Positions 1-12,250 of a stretch of 64,000 bases of DNA are shown here, piece by piece. Within the stretch, counting starts at the first letter, position 1, and every line of letters starts with the position of its first letter. The notes under the pieces are model-generated. The model searched no databases and was not told the origin of the DNA. It was given only the letters and a program-made list of their open reading frames with translations. This DNA is from Lichenostomus cassidix (Eukaryota > Chordata > Aves > Passeriformes > Meliphagidae): the NCBI GenBank assembly GCA_008360975.2, contig CM039211.1:73637663-73701662 (forward strand). Direction: 5' to 3'. The position numbers were made by a program, and so were the translations under genes.

Positions 1-108
1 CTCAGGGATGCACAGGGTGGGATTGTTGGGGTGTCTGTGCAGGGACAGGAGCTGGACTTGCATGAGCTTTGGAGGTCCAGTCCAACCCAAGAAATTCTGT
101 GATTCTAT
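1..108 (+). mobile_element. CR1 LINE 3' end fragment
   Basis: The sequence reads ggtccagtccaaccc followed by the octamer-type tail attctgtgattctat, the typical CR1 3' terminus. It is cut by the window start, so its full length is unknown. It differs from the dominant young subfamily in this window. Confidence 0.7.
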
Positions 109-401
109 AAAATACTATGGTTAAACTTTGCAAATGTCACAGTCATTACAGGAGTGACAAATAAAGAGAAAATGAATTTTGATTAATTTTTTCTTTACCT
201 TTCAAGACATTGGACACAAAATAAAGTCGCTGAGGTTTAATGCAGCAACAAACAATCCAAGCTGCTCCCTAAGTATGAAGGATTTCACCCTGGGAGCAGC
301 AACTAAGGACCACCAGACAGCAAACAGCTGCCCGTAATGCAACAAAGCTGCTGAAAGAGTACCTGTCCTTGGTTTTAACAAAAATACATCCCTTCATGAC
401 A

Positions 402-741
402 AGAAGGACATTGAGGGGCTTGAGCATGTCCAGAGAAGGGAATGGAGATGGAGAAGGGGCTGGAGCCAGGTGGGTGTCAGTCTCTTATCCCAGAGAACAA
501 GTGACAGGACAAAAAGAAATGTCTCAGGTTGTGCTAGGCAGTTTACATGGAGTGTTACGGAACAATTTCTTCCTGGAAAGGCTTGTCCAGGCAGTGGTGG
601 CATCCCCATCCCTGGAGGGACTCAAAAGCTGTATGGATGTGGCACATGGGGACATAGTCAGTGGTCACCTTGCAGGGCAGGGGGCACAGCTGGACTCAAA
701 CTTAGATGTCTTTTCCAACCAAAACAATTCTATGATTCTAT
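402..741 (+). mobile_element. CR1 LINE, 5'-truncated, older subfamily
   Basis: This has CR1 3'-UTR landmarks in order: an agagaagggaa-type segment, ttcttcctggaaaggcttgt, gtggtggcatccccatccct, a ggatgtggcac motif, and the tail caattctatgattctat. The overlapping open frames of 147 and 109 codons are readings through this repeat, not genes. Confidence 0.8.
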
Positions 742-2860
742 ATCCAGTAAACTTGAGCTGTGCAGCAACTGCCCCGGCATCCTGCATGAAAGATTCTGAA
801 ACAGCTGTTTGAAAATGCAAAGATTCCAAACCAGAAAATGTACGTCTCCATGAAATGCTTGAAAATTCACTTATTCAATGGATTTGAGAAAAGATGAGTG
901 ATTTGACCAAGAAACAAAAATATACACATGGAGAAAGGAAGCTTGCTTGCAGAGGATCCTACAAGATACCGGAATAACAAAAAAAGTTACTGAAACTGAA
1001 ATTTAATTATCATTACATGGGCACAGATCTCTCTTACAAAGCAGGTTGAAACCAGCTTGAGGTGCAATAAATTCCTGTCTGCACTGTCAAAGCAATTGCA
1101 GAGACGGAAGGGAAACCTGTGAGAAGAGAATCTCAATACCAAGGGTATGAGATGAGCTTAGACTATGATACAAAGAAAGAGATGGAAGCCTGAAAAAAGG
1201 GGCACAGACAAACTGATGACATTAGCAAAGTCAGACCAAGTTATATGACAGCAAAAAGGGGTAAGGATTGGATTTCTCCCAATTCAAATCAGTATTGGGC
1301 TTCTAAAGCTGAGTTTTAATTCATCTGAATATCTAGAAACATTCTACATGTGCTGAGAAAAGAACTACTTGAGAACTAAAGCGCCTCTCCATAGAAATTA
1401 TCTGAAGGTTGGAAATTCAGATATTCTGAATCTTTTCTACTCGCTCTCCTAGCTCAGAAGAGCTGCAAACAAACTGAACAGCACACAAACACAAACCACT
1501 ATCTGGTGATGGAAAAAACCAGTTCCATGGATCAAAAAATTTGAGGATGAATGTTCTCAAACAATTCAGCAATAGTCCATGCTGCTTTTTCCTCTCTCCT
1601 CCCATATACATGCCAAATGTGCTATTGTTCTCTATTGTAAAGAATTAAATATAAGCCCTAAACACCAAAACCTTGTTATACAAAAAATACTCCTTTTAAA
1701 CAAAAGGATTTTACAATGCCACAATCTGATTAGAAAAAAGCTCTAAAAATATTTTATTTTTGAAACCTGACATCTGAAAGTTAAAGCCATACCTTGATTC
1801 CCACATATGTAAGGAATATTTGTTGGGTTTGACCTGTTTTTTAAAAGGATTATATCCAAAAAATGTGTGTGCTGTGGCACAAGAACTCTGCACATGGATA
1901 TGTGCCTGCACAGACGTCTCCAAACAGAGAACCTGAAATTCCCATCTGTTTGAATAAAGGTCTATGAAGGGTCATACAAGATATCAGAACAAAACAAATG
2001 CACTGTGCTGCTCCACTTGAAATACAATAAATGCATTGTCCCATAGTCCTGTATGGGGGACAGGTTGTAAGCAAGTGCCTGTCTGTGGGCGATGGAGAAG
2101 TGCTCTGTGAGCACTTAAGGAACCCAGCACTGGGAGAAATCCATTTAGCTCAAATAAATGCAGAGAAAAATCCCTAAGTCCCCCATGCTCATGGCTGCTA
2201 AAGAGCCCTTGAGGCATTCTGCATTCATATTATCCAAGCTACAATGGCACATAAATAGAAATAAAGAGAGACAATAGCCATGGAGAACTCCAAGGCCTTT
2301 GCAGGGCAATTTACTCCATAGAGGGGCACTGCTCTTACTTATTAGAGCCCTACTCTAAATCCTGGGAGACATTTAGGATCCCAGGAAACAGAACCTAACC
2401 AATTAAAATATTCAATAACAGAAAAAACATGAAGTAAGAACACATTTTATATCTTTCTTTTTAAATTTACAAAGTGAAACATGACTAAATTCTTCTGAAT
2501 AAAGCTTTGCTATATTTACTATTAGGTCCATCTGGCTTGTGGAAATGATCTGAAACCAAGAGACTCACAGTGTACAGATGCCACAAACATCATGGATGTA
2601 AATAACATGGCTTGTATGGACCACACTGATGGACAAAGAGTGTTCGAGGGATCAGGGAATGTAAAGAACTCCCAGCTAGTAAAGGGTTCACACAAGGAGG
2701 GCATTGCCATGTTCCAACTTTGGTGGACAGTGGTCAGACTTTTTCTGCTTTTCTTATCTTGTGCCTTTTCAAAAATATAAGTTTGCGTCCCCTTGGAAAC
2801 AGGCTGTGTGCCTCAGCTGCCAGCCATATCAGGGCAAATCCCAAACCATTGGACCTCTGA

Positions 2861-3140
2861 GTGATTTGGGTTGGAAGAGATTTTAAAGCTCATCCACTCC
2901 CTGCCATGAGCCAGGACACTTTCCTCTATCCCAGGTTGCCCCAGGACTCATCCAGCTTGGCCTTGGACACTGCCAGGGATCCAGGGGCAGCCAGAGCTGC
3001 TCTGGGAATCCTGTGCAAGGGCCTCATCCCCTGCTTCTAAATAAAGAATTTCTTCTTAATATCCAGTCTGAATCTTCCTGCTGTCAGTTTAAAGCTGTCC
3101 TGCCACTATCTGCCTATGTAAAAAGTCATTCTCCCAAGCA
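2861..3140 (-). mobile_element. CR1 LINE fragment, inverted
   Basis: The reverse-complement CR1 3' end begins near gtgatttgggttggaag and continues through ccttggacactgccaggga and aagaatttcttcttaatatc before decaying. It is clearly diverged. Confidence 0.8.
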
Positions 3141-4900
3141 GCTCTCTGGCATCACTAATGGTTTTAATGCTGCCTGTGTAAGAAAATCACTTCTATCTCA
3201 TCTCCCTGTTAAACAGCAAACCTTAAAGACCACTCTTTTAATTCTACAATCCTAAACTTGATCATAATAAATTATATACTTCAAGATATCTTCATGACAA
3301 AACATCTCATTAATTTTAAAGAGTAACCTTTTATCTGCCACTGCTTACACATGAGCAGAGATCTGTAAGTCAAGATATAAAGACATTTCAGATTCTGCCT
3401 CACAGAGGATAACATTATTATTTAGAATATTGCTATATTAAGTAGAAAAACACGAAGTCACCATGCACTTGTACATATATAAGCAAAATCAGAACCAACC
3501 TAGAACAATTAAGGGAGGCTTTGCATTAACAAACAGGATTTCCTGCTAAAATGGAGTTGGAAAGACAATGACACTAGAAACAACATGGAAGAAAGGAATT
3601 TGATGTGGCAAGACAAAAGTAAATATTTACAAAATAAGCCAAGAGTTTAATTTCCAGAGACCAGGAAATGTATTTTTCAACTGAAGGCATAAATTGTTCA
3701 GCATCTCATGGCAACTTTCCAGCCAATGTTGGGAAATGGATGGTCCTATCGCTAGAGAAGTAAAAGGAACAGAAAGCAGTAAATTCCTTCCCCTGTATCT
3801 TGGTACAGATCGTTTTATTCCCCTTCTGTCTGGCATGCCAAATAACATCCTTGTAATTCCACTTACAGGGCAGAGCTGGGCTTAGGTTGTATTGAAGTGG
3901 AAATTCAATAGGCAGACTTCAATCTACCATGGACTGAATTCCTGCATGCAAATCCTGCTGATTTCAACAGGGCAGTGCTTTGCTGAGCACCATCTCTCTC
4001 CTGTACTTTTCTATAATCAAGAGAGCGGCAAGTGGGAAACTGAATTTCAGAAAACTGAAAGCTAAGGGAGGAAAATGTGTGCAGTCCAGTACAAACAGTA
4101 TACATGTTTGCAAAGCTCAGACCAAATACAAGGTTTATTCTGAGCTTAAAATCCCCAAACCTGTTTTAGGTGTCTCAAGGTATGCATCTAATTCCTTTCA
4201 ATTATCCCTGTGTTTGTCCTGTTAATATTTTATAGGAATATCAAACGGGCAGAGTCCACAATATTTCCATTTCATCAACTTGCTCTTAATTCAATAGAGT
4301 AAGTGCCTCATAGCTGCTGAGGGATGGGGACAAAACTCTGTGGGTGAGAATCAGACGAAATTGCTGGAGAAAGCACCCTGAGCAAAACTCCCCCCCAAAA
4401 CCCCAATGACTCCTAACAAAGAAATAGCTACATAAAAATTAGGAAGACACTGCTGTCATGCAACCTAAGGTCCAAACCCCTGTCCTTTCAGCATATTGGA
4501 TTTGGCACAGCTTTGTTCAAATACACTGGCTGTGCATGCACATATGTATTTTTCTGTATTTGGGTGCTTGCTACACTTAGAAAGAAAATTGCTGTGCCCC
4601 CTGAACTCATTCTGACAGGAAAGAATCTGGGTCCACTTTAGGAGTTAACAGACTCCTTCTGTAGCAAGAAGGTCACTGGGTAGGTGTGTTGCTAACAGCC
4701 CTCTTCCTTCTAAGACTTAAGCAGATGTGAGTCTGGAACCCTGGTTCTGTACCTGGAGTCCTCAGGGAGCTCTCCTCTGGCACCACCCTGTCCTTATGCA
4801 GCCCCATGGTCTCAGTGAGAGTTTGGCTTTTCAGCGCCCTGGCATGGTTACAATGAATTAATTGTTCATTGCAATCTCCTCTGAAGCTTGGAAATAACAG

Positions 4901-5270
4901 CACAGAATCATAGAATGTTTGGGTTGGAAGGAAGCTTAAAGCTCATCCAGTTCCACCCCCTGCCATGAGCAGGGACACCTTCCACTATCCCAGGTTGCTC
5001 CAAGCCCTGTCCAGCCTCGCCTTGGACACTGCCAGGGATCCAGGGGCAGCCACAGCTTCTCTGGGCACCCTGTGCCAGGGCCTCACCACCCTCACAGACA
5101 GCAATTCCTTCCCAAGATCCCATCTCTCCCTGCCCTCTGGCACTGGGAAGCCATTCCCTGGGTCCTGTCCCTCCATGCCTTGTCCCCAGTCCCTCTGCAG
5201 CTCTCCTGGACCCCTTTAAGCCCTGGCAGGAGCTCTGAGCTCTCCCTGGAGCCTTCTTTTCTCCAGGCTT
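4901..5270 (-). mobile_element. CR1 LINE, young subfamily, inverted
   Basis: It starts with the inverted tail cacagaatcatagaatg, then gggttggaaggaagc, and runs through the common subfamily blocks (ccagggatccaggggcagcc, ctctggcactgggaagccat) to ggagccttcttttctccag. It is 5'-truncated. It shares most of its length with the opposite-strand copy at 6789-7502. Confidence 0.92.
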
Positions 5271-6788
5271 TGACCTAACTTCATAACACTTGAGCTTCAG
5301 TATTGAAGCAGAAGCAACACACCCCTAGGAGGACACACCATAGTGCTGCAGACAGAGAATGCTATTTTTGTCTTATGCCTTTGTTTCCTTCCCCCCTTCT
5401 TTCTTCCAGTCTCTGTCCTAAAGGTATCTTTGCCCTGCTTGCTCCACAGGAAGGAGTTCACTGTTTTCCTCATGGACTGACCTTGTCTTTGGCCAGCTGT
5501 CTATCCTGGCCACATCTTACCCCCTCCACACTGATCCTGCTAGTGGGCATGGAAAACCTCTAGCTGTCTCTCCCTCATCAACGCTGTTTTGCTTGGTTAC
5601 CCTATTGACATAAAACCTCTAAAAAAACCTGGATCTTCCAACAAACTGGAAATTTTTTTTAAGAAATAAAGAAAATCTCTTGGACTGATCAGTACTTTAC
5701 AACAAAGCCATTGCTAAAGACACTACAGAAATGACCAAAAATTCATACCTGACATAGGTCTTACTGCTAAAATGTTCTCTCAAACATAATTCTGGATGCA
5801 AGGACTCTCTTTTGCATAGCAGTGAGACCATTTCTAAACTTCCAGTGCCCCATAAAGGAAAAAAAAATTAAAGATAACACATTTATACCTGTGGTTAACT
5901 TCCATAACTGTTCATAGTGGGTAGCAATCTTTTTTTCCCAAATCCAAATCTATAAATAATTTGTATTTGCTCTGTGAGCACTTGTGAACCACCGAGAACT
6001 TTTATGAGTACCGCAGGCTCTAAAAAGAACAGCTATTAAGGAAATGAGGTTTTTTTGTCTTCCGGATAAAGTTAGATGGCTTGTGTTCAGTGTGCCTGAG
6101 GCCACACAAAGAATAAAGACAATGTAAAAAAACCCCAAACCAGTGAATAACCCAACATTCAGAACAAAGGACAATGAACAATCACTTAATTAAAGATTGT
6201 ATTTCACTTTTGAAACAAAGATGGTGAATTAAAACTTCTCAATCTTAAACAATTATTTCCTGACTTTGAGTAAAATTTCAATATTGATCAAGGCAATTTT
6301 AATGTTAAAAGTGCATAAAGCATAATATATTGAGTGTATTACCATATACTTCAATGGAGTACCTCCATCCATGTCATGTCAATGATTTTGACTCAAATAC
6401 CTTGTTTTACTGAATTTCCAGACATGAAAAAAATACACACTTTGAGCTGCACTACTATAAAGCTGAAGTTGGAGCTGCATTTTGATCATTCCCCCTACAC
6501 TTTCACCAGGAATTTCACATAGGATGTTTGATCTCGGTACACAAACTGCAATTTCCAAGGCATGTGTATTCAAACCAGTACATATGGAATTTCAATTTTC
6601 AAATTTTGCTTATGCATTCCTTTCTGAATAAATAATGCCAGACATGAAATACTTTGGAAAGAATAGAGAAGAGGGCTTTAGGTATGGTACATCACAATGA
6701 ACTCCAAATTCACACTGCAATATTTGGTACCACATCATCCAGTCAAGCTCGAGCAGTGGCCTGTGGGAACTTCTGCAATTTGACCAAG

Positions 6789-7502
6789 CCAAGTGCTGGG
6801 GCTACACCTGGCTTGGGGCAATCCCTGGGATCAATCCAGGCTGGGATGAGCAGATGGAGCAGCCCTGGAGAAGGGAGAAGGTGCTGTGGGTGAGAGCTGC
6901 ACCTGCCCTGAACCCTCTGTGCCCTGGTTTGAGCCCAGTGTGGGCAGCAGGGAGGGGAGGATTCTGCCCCTCTGCCCTATGCTCAGGTGAGAGCTCAGCT
7001 GCAGAGCTGCCCCAGCCCTGGGAACAACAGCACAAGGAGCTGGAGCTGCTGCAGCCAGGCCAGAGGAGGTCCAGAGATGCTGCCAGGGCTGGAGCAACTC
7101 TGCTCTGGAGCCAGGCTGGGAGAGCTGGGGGTGTTCAGCTGGACAAGAGAAGCTCCAGGGAGAGCTCAGAGCTCCTGCCATGGCCTAAAGGGGCTCCAGG
7201 AGAGCTGCAGAGGGACTGGGGACAAGGCATGGAGGGACAGGACACAGGGAATGGCTTCCCAGTGCCAGAGGGCAGGGAGAGATGGGATATGGGAAGGAAT
7301 TGCTGTCTGTGAGGGTGGTGAGGCCCTGGCACAGGGTGCCCAGAGAAGCTGTGGTGCCCCTGGATCCCTGGAAATGTCCCAGGCCAGGTTGGACAGGGCT
7401 TGGAGCAACCTGGGATAGTGGAAGGTGTCCCTGCCATGGCAGGGGGTGGCACTGGATGAGATTTAAGGCTCCTTCTAACCCAAGCCATTCTGGGATCCTA
7501 TG
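6789..7502 (+). mobile_element. CR1 LINE, young subfamily, longest single copy
   Basis: It begins in the CR1 block agtgctggggctacacctgg, passes gatcaatccaggctgggatg, gagagctcagctgcagagct and ggacaagagaagctccaggg, and ends ccattctgggatcctatgac. About 710 bp covers the end of the reverse-transcriptase region and the 3' UTR. All open frames here, on both strands, are repeat-derived. Confidence 0.93.
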
Positions 7503-8559
7503 ACTGAGTGTAAGCACCTACATAAAATACCCACACCTTCCTCCCAAAGAAGTATTTGTTGGAAATACTTCTGCCCTCTGCAAATAGCACTGATGTGCAG
7601 ATACACATACTTTGAAAGAGATGAAATGCTTAAAAATTTTCAGAAGCACATGAAGGTACTAGTACTTAAAAAAAGGAAAAATGCAAGAAAAACACAGGAT
7701 AATGTCAAATAATGTAACATCCAATAATGTAAAAGATCAAGTGTTTTTCAATACCAAGGGCAAGATTAAGTTTAATATCTATTACTAAAACCATGCTGTA
7801 AAAACACAGTACTTGAAAAATAAATATCTCTAATAAAAATTGTTTACATCCCTCACTGTAATGTCAACATCATCCCCTTTGTTGCAATTCTATGAATTTC
7901 TGTTCTTAGAAACAAAACTGCAAAAGGTAGCCTGTCACAAATAAACCACTTTGCAAAGGAACACTGAGGTCAAAATAGACAGGAAATAAAAAATAGGTAT
8001 TTTCATCCTGAAAAATACTGCATCATTGAAAGAAAACATTTATCAAGAATATTACATTTTTTGTAAGGGATGTTAATATCCAGTCAGAACCTAACAGCAG
8101 TGAATGCTGAACAAAACAAGAGATAATGAAGCATTTCATAAGACTGCTATTCACTATGGAAAAAGCTACAGTTAATGACCTACAGAGATTAATTTGGCTT
8201 TAGGAAGCCCCAGCCTGCCCTTGCCCAGCTCAGGGTAAATGCTGTACCAACATCCTGGGAAATCAGTCCACAGCATTCTTTTGACTCCTGTTATTTAACA
8301 TTTCTCTTTCTTTTCTTTATTTCTTTCATCTTGCTAGCTTCAGCCTCTCGACAGCACCCATGTTCTTTCCTATGTGTGCTTGAGAGGTAACGCCAGGGCC
8401 TTTCACCTTCTTCACTTTCCATGTATCTTTATTATAAACAGTAAAGTTGACCTTCCACATATCACATCCTAAATTCACAGTGTTTAGTGATTTCCTCCCA
8501 CTTGTTCAACAGCTCATTAAAAAAAAAAACTTAAAAGGGGAAAAACAACCTGTGAAGCA

Positions 8560-8692
8560 TCACTGGAGGGACTTAAAGGATCTGTGGACATGAAACTTTG
8601 GGACATGGGTTAGTAGTGGCCTTGGCACTGCTTGGGGAATGGTTTGACCTGATGCTTTTAAAGGGCTTTTCCAGCCTAAATGATTCCATGAA
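8560..8692 (+). mobile_element. CR1 LINE 3' end fragment, older subfamily
   Basis: Landmarks are actggagggacttaaaggat, gtggccttggcactgcttgg and the diverged tail aaatgattccatgaaat. It resembles the copies at 22014, 48033 and 60921. Confidence 0.75.
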
Positions 8693-10030
8693 ATGTAGAG
8701 CATGGACCTACCTGTAAAGGTTATAAACACAACTCCTGGGAATGGCATATATGTATAAAGAACATTCCATGGTCTCCAACATGTACAAAACTACTTAGAA
8801 ATACACTACAGACAGTTTGAAATGCTCATCATAGCAGGAAGATGACAGTTTTGGAACAGATCATCTGGAAGCCTTTAAGGAAGGAAAAATGTTGTACTGA
8901 ATTCTCCCAGCTTTTGTCTCCATCACCACCACTGCTCTCCCAAACAAACATGTGTGTTCAAAACCACCACAGGTCACAGCAGGAAAAGGCTTGTCAGCAT
9001 CCTGAAGGAGCCCCAGCTTGACCGTCCCTCATATTTCATAAAAACACTTTCCATATTTAGCAAAAGTCACATCTTACCCAAGTTTCACAATCCAGCCTTG
9101 ACAGAGCTGAAATGCAATCATGTTTCTCCACTCTAGTCTGCTGGTCAATGTTTTTAATTTTATTCTTCAGTGAAAAAGGTGTTACAAACAATGCTGGTGA
9201 GATCTAGAAATGTTACAAGGGCATGAATAGCCCTTATCAAGAGCAAGCAGATTTTATTTTAAGTAAAGCCTTAAAGCTGTTGTTCATTACTTTTCGGTAC
9301 GAAAAATGTCATTTTTTCCCCACATACACTGTCATCTGAAATTACCTTACCCACAACTGAATTTGTCATTCTGAAGAGAGATTATTTTATTGCCTTCAGA
9401 CTGCCTCCAGTCTCAGGATTGGTAGGACAACTCATACAGATTTGATTTAATGATTTATTTCAGCATTCTTGCAGTTGTGCAATATTTTTCCATCTTAAAA
9501 ACTAACATGATAGCTTTTAAGTCCCAGTTCTTCAAGCTGCACAGTAATTAAATTTACATTGCCTTTAATTTATTTGGAAATTAACCTCCTTCCCACAGAG
9601 AAAGAGGTTGTGCTTTACCTCCCACTCAGTTTTATAAATCTTATTCTGCTGTGTAATTCCTTCTGCCTCTATCAATCCAAAAATCCTCCTAAATTCCAAA
9701 ACATTGCCCCAAAATGTACTTTTTAACAAGACACATTTCTATGATGTTCCAGGTCATCCTGTGTTTTTTCCCAAAGTTCAGACAACACTTCCAGGAACTG
9801 ACTTCATGATGATAAAACAAACACTCTAACAAATTTCATACTCTATATTGTACAAAAACCAACTACAACTGTCATGGTTGTGATGTTAATTCTGCTCCCA
9901 CTTGGGATATAAACCATATGGCCATGGGATCAAATATAAATTGTATTTCAGTGGGATATTCGGAAGAGACACAACAAGACTTTCTAGGCATTTACAAACA
10001 TTGCTCTGAATTCCAATTTACCTAGGTGAT

Positions 10031-10558
10031 AGAACCACAGGATCACAGAATAAATTAGGCTAGAAAAAACCTGAGACCATGGAGGCCAAGCTGTGACCAA
10101 TGCCCACCTTGTCCCCAGCCCAGAGCACTGAGTGCCACAGACAGGCCTTCCTTGGACACTTCCAGGGGTGGGGACTGCAAACCTCCTGGGCAGACCCTGA
10201 CAAGGCCTGAGCACCCTTTGCATGGAGAAATTCCTCCTGTTGTCCAACCTGCCCCTCCCCTGGCCCAGCCTGAGGCCGCTCCCTCTCCTCCTGTCCCTGT
10301 TCCCTGGGAGCACAGCCTGACCCCCTGGCTGTCCCCTCCTGTCAGCAGCTGTGCAGAGCCACAAGGTCTCCCTGAGCCTCCTTTGCTCCAGGCTGAGCTC
10401 CTTTCCCAGCTCCCTCAGCCTCTCCTGGTGCTCCAGACCCTTCCCAGCTCCGTTCCCTTCCCTGGACACTCTGCAGCCCCTCAGTGTCTCTCTTGTCCTG
10501 AGGGGCCCAGAGCTGTCCCCAGGGCTGGAGGTGCCTCAGCAGAGCAAGCACAGATCAC
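10031..10558 (-). mobile_element. CR1 LINE, distinct GC-rich subfamily, inverted
   Basis: It starts agaaccacaggatcacagaa, then reads through a different 3' UTR (gcccacctgtcc-like block, ggcagaccctgacaaggcct, ctgagctcctttcccagctc) to gggctggaggtgcctcagca. It is not the subfamily seen at 6789 or 24946. The 161-codon and 173-codon open frames are artefacts of its GC-rich composition. Confidence 0.8.
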
Positions 10559-10739
10559 AGTGACAACTAAACCCATGCAGAGGAGTTTTCCCAGCCCTGC
10601 TGGTGTAATCTGGATTAATGCAAAGCTAAAACTATCCTGGATACTGAAGCAATTTGTAAATGTGAACAACTAAACAAACAGTATAAAGACTCTCAAAGAT
10701 AAAATCAAGATAATCATGGTATTTTAAAATTAAGCCAAG

Positions 10740-10894
10740 TTGTGACAGAGTGATGAAGTTGAGGCTAGATAAAAGGACAGGGAGGTGGAGAGAAACCTGG
10801 CTAAACTCAAGGGGTCAGAGAGCTACAGTCAGCAGTACAAAGTCCTGCTGGAGCCCAGCCATAAGCAGTGCACCCCATGTGTTGATTCCGGAGA
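10740..10894 (+). mobile_element. Older CR1 LINE, 5' portion, interrupted by a nested CR1
   Basis: Diverged CR1 ORF2 sequence is visible: ctcaaggggtcagagagcta, cacaaagtcctgctggag-like and gtgcaccccatgtgttgatt. This is the reverse-transcriptase C-terminal region. It stops abruptly at about 10894 and resumes at 11333, so the two parts were one element. Confidence 0.7.
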
Positions 10895-11332
10895 GGGGCA
10901 CAGAGATGCTGCCAGGGCTGGAGCAACTCTGCTCTGGAGCCAGGCTGGGAGAGCTGGGGGTGTTCAGCTGGACAAGAGAAGCTCCAGGGAGAGCTCAGAG
11001 CTCCTGCCAGGGCCTAAAGGGGCTCCAGGAGAGCTGCAGAGGGACTGGGGACAAGGCATGGAGGGACAGGACACAGGGAATGGCTTCCCAGTGCCAGAGG
11101 GCAGGGAGAGATGGGATATTGGGAAGGAATTGCTGGCTGTGAGGGTGGTGAGGCCCTGGCACAGGGTGCCCAGAGAAGCTGTGGCTGCCCCTGGATCCCT
11201 GGAAGTGTCCAAGGCCAGGCTGGACAGGGCTTGGAGCAGCCTGGGATAGTGGAAGGTGTCCCTGCCCGTGGTAGAGGGTGGAATGAGATGGCATTTAAAG
11301 ATCTCTTCCAACCCTTCTGTGATTCTGGGAGC
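10895..11332 (+). mobile_element. Young CR1 LINE nested inside an older CR1
   Basis: This is a full match to the young subfamily 3' region from cagagatgctgccagggctg to acccttctgtgattctggga. Over about 310 bp it differs from the 6789-7502 copy at only about six positions that I counted by eye. Sequence on both sides belongs to a different, older CR1. Confidence 0.92.
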
Positions 11333-11978
11333 ACTGTTTTCCAACATCTGCACTGATGATCCAGCTGGTGGGGCAGGCTGCAGCTTTGGCAAGTTTGCAG
11401 GTGGTACAGAACTGGGAGGAGAAGCTGCTGCAAATGATGGTTGTGTTGCCAGAGAGACCAGGACAGGCTGGATAAACACTCCAAGAGAAACCTTGTGAAG
11501 CTATAAAGGGATATATCAGATCCTGGGTGTTGAGGGTCAACAAGACACAAAGCAGCTTTGAAGCAAGGGACCCCAGGCTCCTGGAGAACATGGAGTTGAA
11601 GGTACACCAGCAGTGGACCCTCACAGCAAAGAAAGCCCCAGGCTCCATGAGCTGCATGAGGCAGAGCACCACCAGCCCACTGAGGAGGTGATCCCTCCTC
11701 TCTCCTCAGCACTGGGAAGCCTCACCTGGAGCACTGGGCTCCCCATCAGCACACATGCACACACTACAGCAAGTCCAGCCAAGCACCACAAAGATGATGA
11801 AGGGACTGGAGTGTCTGGTATGCAAAGAGAAGCTGAGAGAGCTGTGATTAGCCCGGGAAAGAAAAGGCTCAAGTGGTCTCAGAACATACAAATATCTGAT
11901 AAATGACAAGTTGGTGTTAGGTCATAGGCTGGACTTGATGATTTCAAAGGTCTTTTGCAATCTAGATGATTCTGTGAT
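11333..11978 (+). mobile_element. Older CR1 LINE, 3' portion, after the nested copy
   Basis: It resumes with ccaacatctgcactgatgat, gcaagtttgcaggtggtaca and cagagagaccaggacaggct (ORF2 end), then aaagatgatgaagggactgg and gagaagctgagagagctgtg, and ends at the tail gatgattctgtgatttt. Order and orientation continue 10740-10894. The 232-codon open frame at 11014-11712 is antisense across both CR1s and is not a gene. Confidence 0.8.
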
Positions 11979-12000
11979 TTTGAGGGGAAGGTGTAGAGAT

Positions 12001-12250
12001 GATGAGGCCAGACACAGTGGTGCCCAGAGAAAGGGCAAGAGGAAATAGGCCCAAAGTGAAATACAGAAAATTGCATTTAACCATAAGAGAAAAACCACAA
12101 GTTACTCAGAAAGCTTGTGGAGTCACCATCCTTGGAAATATTAAACATCAACTGGATGTAGTCCTGGGCATACAACTCTTGGTGACCCTGCCCTTGAACA
12201 TGACAATTTCCAAAGATGCTTCCTAATCAAGCACTTTGGTGATTCCCTGA
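12001..12250 (+). mobile_element. Old CR1 LINE 3' fragment
   Basis: A CR1 3' block is recognisable: cagtggtgcccagagaaagg, caagaggaaataggcccaaa, agaaaattgcatttaaccat and caccatccttggaaatatt. The terminal octamers have decayed. It lies about 20 bp after the end of the preceding CR1. Confidence 0.65.

Noticed and set aside
9872..9970. tgtcatggttgtgatg segment resembling the start of an avian LTR
   Set aside because: There is no second boundary, polyadenylation signal or target duplication, and similarity ends after a few bases.
9984..10469. 161-codon minus frame and 173-codon plus frame over the same DNA
   Set aside because: Both lie in an inverted GC-rich CR1 copy and resemble no protein family.
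11014..11712. 232-codon open frame on the minus strand, the longest in the window
   Set aside because: It runs antisense through the young CR1 and into the older CR1 that hosts it. GC-rich CR1 3' UTR lacks stops in several frames, and sister copies give the same peptide fragments.
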